The notes below the pieces were generated by a model that had not been told where the DNA came from, made no database searches, and saw only the letters and a list, made by a program, of their open reading frames with translations. This document shows positions 1 to 5,354 of a stretch of 10,117 bases of DNA, one piece after another. Within the stretch, counting starts at the first letter, position 1. Every line of letters starts with the position of its first letter. This DNA is from JANQIV01 sp050117315 (GTDB lineage: Bacteria; Bacteroidota; Ignavibacteria; Ignavibacteriales; Melioribacteraceae): NCBI GenBank assembly GCA_050117315.1, contig JASFMY010000178.1, positions 1 through 10,117 on the forward strand, in the 5' to 3' direction. The position numbers and the translations under genes are program-made.

Positions 1-138
1 CAACAAAAAATCTTTTGTCGATATTTTTTTCGGCTGCCTATTGTTAAATTTGCTTTCCTTTGATAATTTCTCCAATGGAATTTTATCTAACTTTTCTTCT
101 ATAAAACTTTTCCTTTGCTTTGTGCTATTTGCTTTCAT
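1..138 (-). CDS. partial transposase-like protein, N-terminus only (IS4-type suspected)
   Basis: An open frame reads leftward from an ATG at 138-136 to the window edge, giving 46 codons without a stop. An AGGA ribosome-binding site (complement of 146-149) lies 7 bases before the ATG, which supports a real start. The peptide is basic and starts with MKANSTKQRKSFIEEKL. It continues with a segment containing F..RQPKKIS.KDFLL (residues about 31-46). This resembles from memory the N-terminal stretch of IS4-superfamily transposases, where an F-x-x-R-x-P-x-K-I motif precedes the DDE domain. The catalytic part lies outside the window, so the family is an inference. The neighbouring miniature element at 226-425 makes mobile DNA a reasonable context, but nothing shown links the two. 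Confidence 0.5.
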   Translation of the reverse strand, partial: MKANSTKQRKSFIEEKLDKIPLEKLSKESKFNNRQPKKISTKDFLL

Positions 139-225
139 TGAATAGTCCTTTTGGTTTGTCCTAAACAAATTTACTGTTTTTGAAGCTAATAGCACTTTTT
201 TAAGTTGACGCCCAGGCGTCTTCTC

Positions 226-425
226 GGGTGTGTTGCAGAACTAAAATAAATAATCATAGCCACGACCTTTCAGGTCGTGGACAATAAGTCTCAACAAAAA
301 CTCCGGGCTTTAGCCCAATTTTTTCTCATATTTGGGCTAAAGCCCAGACTCTATCTGGTTTCTTATTTCCCACGTGCTGAAGCACGTGGCTATTGAAAAA
401 CCTAATTGAGTTCTGCAACAGACCC
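226..425. mobile_element. 200-bp miniature inverted-repeat element (MITE-like), non-autonomous
   Basis: The ends 226-242 and 409-425 are inverted copies over 17 bases with one mismatch (230/421). The outer form is GGGTSTGTTGCAGAACT. TCTC lies directly outside both ends (222-225 and 426-429), as a 4-base target duplication would. Removing the element and one TCTC restores a sequence matching the uninterrupted repeat on the opposite strand near 9815-9863. The match is 8 of 9 bases to the left of the join and 15 of 15 to the right. The interior has no ORF of note and is packed with palindromes, so it would need a transposase supplied elsewhere. TIRs containing TGTTGCA occur in several IS families; I cannot name the parent family. 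Confidence 0.75.
260..389. repeat. three REP-like palindromes inside the miniature element
   Basis: First palindrome: 9-bp stem 260-268/272-280 (CCACGACCT, 3-base loop), preceded by ATAG. Second: 14-bp stem 305-318/332-345 (GGGCTTTAGCCCAA, 13-base loop); each arm is itself nearly palindromic. Third: 9-bp stem 370-378/381-389 (CCACGTGCT, 2-base loop), followed by CTAT. The first and third carry mirrored ATAG/CTAT tags, so they face each other as an inverted pair. This arrangement resembles REP doublets (REPINs) moved by RAYT transposases, but no such transposase is in the window. Confidence 0.75.
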
Positions 426-462
426 TCTCGTCCGCCGTAGCGAAGACGGATTAAAATGATTG
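426..462. repeat. right half of a dispersed GC-rich repeat split by the miniature element
   Basis: The 19 bases at 426-444 (TCTCGTCCGCCGTAGCGAA) recur exactly, inverted, at 9839-9857. The homology continues after a 7-base length difference as G(A/G)CGGATTAAAAT, ending about 457 here and about 9815 there. The left half of this copy lies at about 217-225, beyond the inserted element. The repeat abuts and overlaps the 3' end of the decarboxylase-like gene, whose stop codon is at 451-453. Confidence 0.7.
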
Positions 463-807
463 ATATTCAACCCGATCGGTTCCAAAGTATTCACGAGTAT
501 ACGCGACTGCACTGTCGGCATCAAATTCCTTACACGTAAAAAGCACAACCGCGAAAAACTTTGCAGATGTCCACACATAAAGCGATATGCCTGAGTCAAT
601 CAGCGGAACAAATGCATCAAAGCCTTCATTGACATTCTTGCCCCGACCTTCAGGTGCTTGAACTATGGGGGTTCCATATGTACGTAACCCAAGGTGTGAT
701 GCAACTTTTACTAAATATTCTTCCACGACCTTTCGATCAACACTAATCGAGTAGTAACCTTCTATAAGTAATCGCTGACGAGTAATTTTCGGTGCCAAAT
801 CCTTCAA
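451..807 (-). CDS. divergent S-adenosylmethionine decarboxylase-like (SpeD/SpeH family) protein
   Basis: This is a 118-residue protein of the size of small bacterial AdoMet decarboxylases, which self-cleave at a serine to form a pyruvoyl cofactor and serve spermidine synthesis. Residues 71-92 (D-S-G-I-S-L-Y-V-W ... F-T-C) line up without gaps with the family signature E-S-H-x-x-I-H-T-W ... F-T-C. Ser72 falls on the cleavage serine and Cys92 on the catalytic cysteine, 20 residues apart as in the Thermotoga enzyme. The residue before the serine is Asp rather than Glu, the next is Gly rather than His, and the processing His (His68 in Thermotoga) is Tyr77. Processing and substrate are therefore uncertain. 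The start is TTG (807-805): GGGAG lies 9 bases upstream (complement 817-821), an in-frame stop lies at 847-849, and no ATG lies between. No spermidine synthase is nearby. Confidence 0.65.
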   Translation of the reverse strand: MKDLAPKITRQRLLIEGYYSISVDRKVVEEYLVKVASHLGLRTYGTPIVQAPEGRGKNVNEGFDAFVPLIDSGISLYVWTSAKFFAVVLFTCKEFDADSAVAYTREYFGTDRVEYQSF

Positions 808-921
808 TTTATTTTTCTCCCGGGTAATGAGTAATATTGTATCCGCTTAACTACACGGCTTTCATCCATCTTTATAACGAACAACAGCAAAATTCAAAAA
901 CTTTCAAACTGTTTTACAATT

Positions 922-948
922 TATTAACAAATTTATTGTTTGTTAATA
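922..948 (-). terminator. hairpin after the deacetylase gene, weak terminator candidate
   Basis: A 10-bp stem (922-931/939-948, TATTAACAAA type) with a 7-base loop lies about 20 bases after the deacetylase stop codon. It is AT-rich and lacks a clear T-run on the minus strand, so termination is only suggested by position. Confidence 0.35.
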
Positions 949-966
949 GTGATAACGATTGTCCCG

Positions 967-1797
967 TTAATTTTGCCTGAATTCTTTGATATATTCCGTA
1001 ATCTCTACCATCGGTGCTACCCAAATTTCATTCTCGTTTTGTTTAAGATAACTTATCAGTTTGTTGTGAACTTCAAGCGGAACGTTGATGGAATGTTCGC
1101 CGCCTACTCCGTGAAATACAAATACCAACAGGGCATTCTTTTCAACAGCTTTTTTTACCAGGCCGATAAGTTCATCAGCGAACTGATCGGCAACACTAAA
1201 AGCGCAGACACCATATACATCTATTTCGTCTATAGTCTGTAATTTTTGCCCTGCTCCGCCGCGGGCACCGACAAATTTTTCATTAACAACCGGGACATAG
1301 GAGGAATCGCCTATCATTGTTTCGCCGCACGGATAAGCAAATGTTCGTTTCGTTTTACCGTCAATTGCACTTAATAATGAATTAGCTGTTTCTATCTCAT
1401 CAACCATCCGTCGCATGGTGTAAGTATTGAGGTCATATTCCGGCTTTACCCATTCCCTCCCAGGGTAACCGCCTTCACACGGGTGGAATAAAGTATGGTT
1501 GCCAAGTTCATTTCCCTTTCCCGCCGCATTCTTCCAATCAGCCAGCCTCGGCTGAACTCCCGGGAAAGACCCTGCGATATAAAACGTTGCTCTAAAACCA
1601 AGTGAGTCCAAAAGAGGTACAACATTATCAAGATGCACATTTAACGCATCATCATAGGTAAGTGATACCGCACATTTTTTACCGTTCCAGATGTTTGTAT
1701 CCTGCCCGTTTAAAGTAATAATATAAAAACAAATTAATATCATAAGCTTTGCTCCCTTTGATATTAATTTTGTGGATGAGTTTCTTGGACGGATCAT
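967..1797 (-). CDS. secreted polysaccharide deacetylase (NodB/CE4 domain)
   Basis: This 276-residue protein has a NodB-homology domain at about residues 40-270. Such metal-dependent enzymes remove N- or O-acetyl groups from chitin-, peptidoglycan- or xylan-type polymers. Visible motifs are T-Y-D-D (47-50, base and metal aspartates), H-T-L-F-H-P (101-106, metal-binding His101 and His105), F-A-Y-P-C-G (153-158) and V-F-H-G (227-230, catalytic His229). The third motif has Ala where many CE4 enzymes have Arg, so the exact polymer is open. Residues 1-17 are basic and 18-29 hydrophobic, consistent with a Sec signal peptide or an N-terminal anchor. I see no lipobox. The ATG start is supported by AGGA about 7 bases upstream (complement 1805-1808). 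The next in-frame Met (19) would remove the charged part of the signal. The gene lies 159 bases upstream of the decarboxylase-like gene on the same strand. Confidence 0.87.
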   Translation of the reverse strand: MIRPRNSSTKLISKGAKLMILICFYIITLNGQDTNIWNGKKCAVSLTYDDALNVHLDNVVPLLDSLGFRATFYIAGSFPGVQPRLADWKNAAGKGNELGNHTLFHPCEGGYPGREWVKPEYDLNTYTMRRMVDEIETANSLLSAIDGKTKRTFAYPCGETMIGDSSYVPVVNEKFVGARGGAGQKLQTIDEIDVYGVCAFSVADQFADELIGLVKKAVEKNALLVFVFHGVGGEHSINVPLEVHNKLISYLKQNENEIWVAPMVEITEYIKEFRQN

Positions 1798-1827
1798 TTT
1801 TTTTCCTCGTTATGAATGAACCTTATG

Positions 1828-1850
1828 CATGCAATTCATTCCATGCAATT
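1828..1850. repeat. tandem 9-base direct repeat in the deacetylase leader
   Basis: CATGCAATT occurs at 1828-1836 and 1842-1850, 14 bases apart. GAATGAA/TTCATTC (1814-1820/1835-1841) also forms a 7-bp inverted repeat. Both lie just upstream of the deacetylase ribosome-binding site and could form a leader structure or binding site. Confidence 0.3.
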
Positions 1851-1915
1851 GCGGTAGTTATGAACAAAGGTTTAATATTATTATTCAGTAATAAAAAATA
1901 ATAAATTTCACGGAC

Positions 1916-1932
1916 AAGTATGACACATACTT
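1916..1932. promoter_or_regulatory. 7-3-7 palindrome, operator candidate
   Basis: AAGTATG-ACA-CATACTT is a perfect 7-bp inverted repeat in the 257-base gap between the rubredoxin gene and the deacetylase gene, about 120 bases upstream of the deacetylase start. Size and symmetry fit a dimeric repressor site; no regulator gene is adjacent. Confidence 0.3.
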
Positions 1933-2000
1933 AAAACGTTTTCTTGGCGGCAGAGTATTATAAAACTTATTATAGAAAATCGGATAAGAAATCAAATATT

Positions 2001-2042
2001 ATCAAAGAAATTCTTTGAAAGTCTTTAAAGAATTTCTTTGAT
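2001..2042 (-). terminator. long hairpin after the rubredoxin gene
   Basis: A perfect 16-bp stem (2001-2016/2027-2042) with a 10-base loop begins 12 bases after the rubredoxin stop codon. It is AT-rich (ATCAAAGAAATTCTTT arm). The bases that follow on the minus strand are moderately T-rich. The position suggests transcript termination or 3'-end protection. Confidence 0.55.
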
Positions 2043-2054
2043 GGTTAGAATTAA

Positions 2055-2384
2055 TTATTCTCCTTCAAGAATTAATGCAAAATTACTTTTAGGAGCATCA
2101 CAACTAGGACAGCGCCAATCTTCCGGGATGTCCTCAAATTTTGTGCCGGGCTTTACTCCCTGATCTGGATCACCTTTTTCTTCATCATAGATATAACCAC
2201 AGGTATGGCACTGATATTTTTTCAATCCATCATCATCTTGATCTAAATTAGCAATAGGTCCCTCTAAAGATGAGTTTCCCTGGTTTCCAAAAATTGCGGA
2301 AGAATTATCATTGGAATTAGATCCCAAAAAGCAAAAGAAAGTAATTCCAAACAAAATTAGCAACAACAAAGAATTTGTTTTCAT
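2055..2384 (-). CDS. rubredoxin with N-terminal export or membrane-anchor segment
   Basis: The C-terminal half (residues about 55-106) is a complete rubredoxin, a small one-iron electron carrier. The iron ligands are Cys59, Cys62, Cys92 and Cys95 in C-x-x-C-G and C-P-x-C-D knuckles, with the usual GYIYDEEKGDP and W-R-C segments. Ordinary rubredoxins are about 52-55 residues and cytoplasmic. This one is 109 residues and begins with a charged start (MKTNS) and a hydrophobic run (6-20), then about 35 residues rich in Asn, Ser and Asp that look like a flexible linker. The domain would therefore sit outside the cytoplasm or be tethered to the membrane. Cys18 is not in a good lipobox (T-F-F-C). The ATG is preceded by GGAG at 8 bases (complement 2393-2396). 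No partner oxidoreductase lies beside it. Confidence 0.85.
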   Translation of the reverse strand: MKTNSLLLLILFGITFFCFLGSNSNDNSSAIFGNQGNSSLEGPIANLDQDDDGLKKYQCHTCGYIYDEEKGDPDQGVKPGTKFEDIPEDWRCPSCDAPKSNFALILEGE

Positions 2385-2468
2385 AAATCACACTCCATTA
2401 GATTATTATTAATTAAAATACTTTTGCGGTAAAAATTCGGAATGCTTCTTTAATATAAACAAATTATA

Positions 2469-2523
2469 TTCAGATGCAAAATAATTTATATTAAAAAATT
2501 AATAATAATTCATCTGCAAAATA
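2469..2523. repeat. imperfect repeat pair upstream of the rubredoxin gene
   Basis: TTCAGATGCAAAATA (2469-2483) and TTCATCTGCAAAATA (2509-2523) match at 12 or more of 15 bases. The differing core makes CAGATG/CATCTG an inverted pair. The 40-base spacing and position could suit a regulator of the rubredoxin gene, but the AT-rich surroundings make chance similarity possible. Confidence 0.25.
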
Positions 2524-2528
2524 GTGTT

Positions 2529-2643
2529 GATGTCTGACGGGATAAAGTATATTAAATAGTAGAAACTATTTTTTGTAAGAAAATTATTAAGGATCAAACA
2601 AATCAATGAATTTAGCCCCTTAGAAAATCCAAGGGGCTTTTTT
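2529..2643 (+). ncRNA. possible small RNA ending at an orphan terminator
   Basis: The plus strand carries a good intrinsic terminator at 2614-2643, but no plus-strand gene lies upstream: the nearest one is the leftward rubredoxin gene. Only tiny ORFs occur, such as nine codons from the ATG at 2529 and five codons from 2607. A short transcript of about 50-250 bases is the simplest explanation. The 5' end is a guess; I cannot define a promoter. Confidence 0.25.
2614..2643 (+). terminator. intrinsic terminator on the plus strand
   Basis: An 8-bp stem AGCCCCTT/AAGGGGCT (2614-2621/2631-2638) with a 9-base loop is followed directly by six T residues (2638-2643). The T-run is on the plus strand only, which fixes the direction. 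Confidence 0.8.
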
Positions 2644-2665
2644 GTCGGTAAAATTTTACGTTCTA

Positions 2666-2945
2666 CTATTTCATCAATAACATTTTTGCTGATCTAATAA
2701 ATATATCTATATTACTTTCTTCTAGTGGAGTAATTTTAATTCTATAAATATATACCAAGCAGATTAAAGTTGTTTGGAACATTCCTTGTGTCTTCGGCCT
2801 TATATGTTGATTCTTTTGCTAATTCAATTATATTTAAATTAACTCCCCGGCTTTCAACTAACCATTTTGCAAATTGCACCTCTTCGTCTTGTAAGTATTT
2901 ATTATCTATTTGAGTTAGACTTTTCGTAGTTATTTTTTTAAGTAC
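2666..2945 (-). pseudogene. possible frameshifted gene remnant, family unknown
   Basis: Two overlapping minus-strand frames each read like real protein over part of this stretch. The upstream part (about 2945-2760) contains K-S-L-T-Q-I-D-N-K-Y-L and E-E-V-Q-F-A-K-W-L-V-E-S-R-G, with balanced charge, and stops at 2742. In the +1 frame the sequence continues as I-K-I-T-P-L-E-E-S-N-I-D-I-F-I-R-S-A-K to a stop at 2666. Joining the frames near 2750-2760 gives one plausible C-terminal half of a protein, as if one base had been gained or lost. There is no credible start: the only upstream initiator (TTG at 3035) lies in the pta terminator region. I do not recognise the family, and chance open frames in AT-rich DNA remain possible. 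Confidence 0.25.
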
Positions 2946-2988
2946 TCTGTAAAGCCTCACTTGGAAATGGAAAAGAAATAATTTACTT

Positions 2989-3030
2989 AAAAAAAGGAGA
3001 GAACCCACATCCCGAAAATTACATGTGGGT
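2989..3030 (-). terminator. intrinsic terminator of pta
   Basis: An 8-bp stem ACCCACAT/ATGTGGGT (3003-3010/3023-3030) with a 12-base loop starts about 20 bases past the pta stop codon. On the minus strand it is followed, after TCTCTCC, by seven T residues (complement of 2989-2995). The gap before the T-run is a little longer than usual. Confidence 0.65.
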
Positions 3031-3049
3031 CCCAAATGATTGAAAGATT

Positions 3050-4033
3050 CTATTCTGCCATCAAAGCAGAAATTGCAACAGTGTTTACGATATCATCAAC
3101 ACTACACCCGCGGCTTAAATCAAACAACGGTTTCTTTAATCCCTGTACAACCGGACCTACGGCTTCAGCACCGCCTAGTCTTTGAGCAATTTTATAACCG
3201 ATATTTCCGGCATTAAGATCAGGGAAAATCAGAACATTTGCCCTTCCGGCAACGCTACTTCCCGGCGCTTTCTTTTTGCCTATCTTGTCAACTATAGCTG
3301 CGTCAAACTGTATTTCACCGTCAATATTTAAATCCGGTCTTTTCTCTTTCGCTATCTTCGTTGCTTCTATCACTTTATCAATTAATTCATGTTTTGCACT
3401 GCCCATTGTTGAGAAAGAAAGCATCGCAACATAAGCTTCCTCACCCGTGAGTTTTTTGTGGTTTTCTGCAGTTGTTATAGCTATGTCGGCCAGTTGGGCG
3501 GCATCTGGATTCGGTACTACTGCACAATCTCCAAAACTGTATGTTTTTTCGGGAAATATCATCAAGAAAAATGAAGATACAATTGAAATACCTTCCGGCA
3601 TACCAACACATTGAAAAGCAGCTTTTAGCACATCGCCTGTAGATGCAACGGAACCCGCAACCGAACCATCCGCCATTCCTTCTCTTACCATCATTGAGCC
3701 AAAGTACAAGTCGCGTTTCATGGTTTCACGAGCATCTTCAATGGATACGCCTTTGTGTTTTCTCAAATTAAAAAATATGTTTGCAAAATCACTTAATTTT
3801 TCTGATTTAACCTGGTCAATTATTCTTACGCCTTGTAAATCAACCCCGTAACCTTTGGCATTTTCTCTTATTTTATTTTCATCTCCAAGAGTAATAACAC
3901 TGCATATTGCTTTTTTCGTTAATATTTCCGCGGCCCTCAATACGCGTTCGTCGTGTGATTCGGGTAATACAATCGTTTTTTTCCTTCCAGAAGCTTTTTC
4001 CTTGATGCTCTCTAATAATTCGAATTCTGCCAT
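3050..4033 (-). CDS. pta: phosphate acetyltransferase (phosphotransacetylase), short form
   Basis: Pta converts acetyl-CoA and phosphate to acetyl phosphate and CoA, and the reverse, in the cytoplasm; with acetate kinase it makes ATP from acetyl-CoA or activates acetate. At 327 residues it is the short single-domain form, without the N-terminal regulatory domains of the long enteric type. Motifs run through the whole length: V-L-P-E-S-H-D-E-R (22-30), F-G-S-M-M-V with A-D-G-S-V-A-G (111-127), D-C-A-V-V-P-N-P (169-176), and L-S-F-S-T-M-G-S-A with I-D-G-E-x-Q-F-D-A-A (205-246). The C-terminus has P-D-L-N-A-G-N-I-G-Y-K (271-281) and the active-site segment L-S-R-G-C-S-V-D-D (306-314); Ser307 and Arg308 match the catalytic pair of the Methanosarcina enzyme. 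The ATG has AGGA 7 bases upstream. Acetate kinase is not adjacent; the gene is divergent from the AI-2E-family gene. Confidence 0.96.
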   Translation of the reverse strand: MAEFELLESIKEKASGRKKTIVLPESHDERVLRAAEILTKKAICSVITLGDENKIRENAKGYGVDLQGVRIIDQVKSEKLSDFANIFFNLRKHKGVSIEDARETMKRDLYFGSMMVREGMADGSVAGSVASTGDVLKAAFQCVGMPEGISIVSSFFLMIFPEKTYSFGDCAVVPNPDAAQLADIAITTAENHKKLTGEEAYVAMLSFSTMGSAKHELIDKVIEATKIAKEKRPDLNIDGEIQFDAAIVDKIGKKKAPGSSVAGRANVLIFPDLNAGNIGYKIAQRLGGAEAVGPVVQGLKKPLFDLSRGCSVDDIVNTVAISALMAE

Positions 4034-4069
4034 CTTTAAATCCTATCTTATTTTTTATGAATAATTATT

Positions 4070-4077
4070 CAAATATA
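4070..4077 (-). promoter_or_regulatory. possible -7 box for pta
   Basis: The minus strand reads TATATTTG, matching the Bacteroidota primary-sigma -7 consensus TAnnTTTG, about 37 bases before the pta start codon. I find no convincing upstream TTTG element at the expected distance, so this is tentative. Confidence 0.3.
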
Positions 4078-4207
4078 GCAAATTAGTATTAACTATGATC
4101 GCTTCTTGCAATAATTATTTGTTAAAAATGATATTTTTGTCGATATTCATTGATATTTTTAATAAAATTAAAAATATTTTGAACTATTAATTTTACTTGT
4201 CAATATT

Positions 4208-5269
4208 ATGACGCCAACAGAGTTCATCTGGAAAAAAACATCTAAAATTCTCTTAACATTACTAATAATTTCATTTATTATTTATGTAGGATATTTGTTT
4301 TTTGATATTTTAGTAATGCTGACAATATCGCTGCTTATTGCAATGATATTTAACCCCTTGGTAAGATTACTGGAACAACACGGAGTACACAGGCTGCCTG
4401 CAGTGTTTATTGTTTTTATTATAAGCGGCGTATCTATTTTTATTCTTCTCTCTTTGCTAATTCCTAAAATTATTTCCCAGATGAATGTACTTGCCTCACT
4501 TTTTACACAGGAAAGAATCCAGGCAATCTTTTCGCAAATGGAAGAAAGCGTAAGGCAATACGTGCCTTTTGTACATTCCACAGACCTGGTAAGCAGAATA
4601 AGCGAATTTTTATCATCGGCTTTATTTAGCTGGATAAATAACTTCAGCAATATAATATCCAGTATTGTTTCCGTTGTGGCCATTGCCATAATTGTACCTT
4701 TTATGACATTCTTTATTTTAAAAGACAGCAACATGATTATAAAAGGGATAATCAATGTAATGCCCAACAAATATTTTGAAATGTCGTTTTGGGTAATTTG
4801 GAAAATCAAGGAACAGCTCGGACGCTTTGTAAGAGGATGGTTAATAGATGCCACTTTTGTAGGGGTTGCAAGCGCCATAGGTTTATCAATTCTCGGAATA
4901 CAAAACTCGGTTACAATCGGTTTTGTTGCCGGTGTAGGGCATTTAATACCTTACTTTGGTCCGTTAATCGGCGGACTTCCGGCAATAATTATTTCAATTA
5001 TTCAATTCGGGGATTTTTCGATGCTGCCGGGAATAATCATAATGTTTGTAATTATCTATACTATAGACAACGGTTACGTACAGCCGAATGTTTTTTCAAA
5101 AAGCACCGATATTCATCCGTTGTTGATCATTATTTTAATTCTGGTAGGAAGCCAGTTAATGGGAATAGTTGGAATGCTGCTTGCCGTTCCGGTTGCAACA
5201 GTTCTCCGTACTGCAGTAATTGAAATCTACCGGGGTTATAAAAATTATAAAATCATCAAAGTTTATTGA
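4208..5269 (+). CDS. AI-2E family transporter (PerM/YdiK-like membrane protein)
   Basis: This is a 353-residue inner-membrane protein of the usual length for the AI-2E exporter family (UPF0118/PerM). The family is named after an E. coli member that exports autoinducer-2; other members act as ion antiporters or have unknown cargo. Hydrophobic segments lie at about 13-31, 32-48, 65-86, 148-171, 211-231, 236-266, 272-287 and 303-333. The soluble stretch at about 88-145 between the third and fourth is typical. The C-terminal signature is clear: H-L-I-P-Y-F-G-P-L-I-G-G (245-256) and Q-P-N-V-F-S-K-S (292-299), followed by H-P-L-L and G-M-L-L-A-V-P-V (322-329). The ATG has no strong ribosome-binding site, and the 174-base gap before it is shared with the divergent pta promoter. 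Cargo cannot be told from sequence, and the gene need not mean quorum sensing. Confidence 0.9.
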   Translation: MTPTEFIWKKTSKILLTLLIISFIIYVGYLFFDILVMLTISLLIAMIFNPLVRLLEQHGVHRLPAVFIVFIISGVSIFILLSLLIPKIISQMNVLASLFTQERIQAIFSQMEESVRQYVPFVHSTDLVSRISEFLSSALFSWINNFSNIISSIVSVVAIAIIVPFMTFFILKDSNMIIKGIINVMPNKYFEMSFWVIWKIKEQLGRFVRGWLIDATFVGVASAIGLSILGIQNSVTIGFVAGVGHLIPYFGPLIGGLPAIIISIIQFGDFSMLPGIIIMFVIIYTIDNGYVQPNVFSKSTDIHPLLIIILILVGSQLMGIVGMLLAVPVATVLRTAVIEIYRGYKNYKIIKVY

Positions 5270-5354
5270 TAAAAACGTCCCTCCTAATTTCATTGCTATT
5301 ACATTCATTATTTTATATTAATTAAATTCATTTTTTCTTCTTCTTGGGTAGTAG

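Noticed and set aside
260..389. Palindromes considered as a CRISPR array
   Set aside because: There is no regular direct repeat with unique spacers; the three units differ and face one another.
940..1242. Plus-strand ORF opposite the deacetylase C-terminus
   Set aside because: It is antisense to a well-supported gene and has no ribosome-binding site.
2742..3035. 97-codon minus-strand ORF as an intact gene
   Set aside because: Its TTG start and first codons are the pta terminator hairpin and T-run, with no ribosome-binding site. Only the downstream part looks protein-like, and it is listed as a possible frameshifted remnant.
12..4148. TTTTGTCGATATT shared by about 14-26 and about 4135-4147
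   Set aside because: A short AT-rich match with no flanking homology; one copy is inside a coding frame.
4282..5223. Long alternative ORFs on both strands inside the AI-2E-family gene
   Set aside because: The family signature and membrane segments lie in the 4208-5269 frame; the others are overlaps without recognisable domains or good starts.
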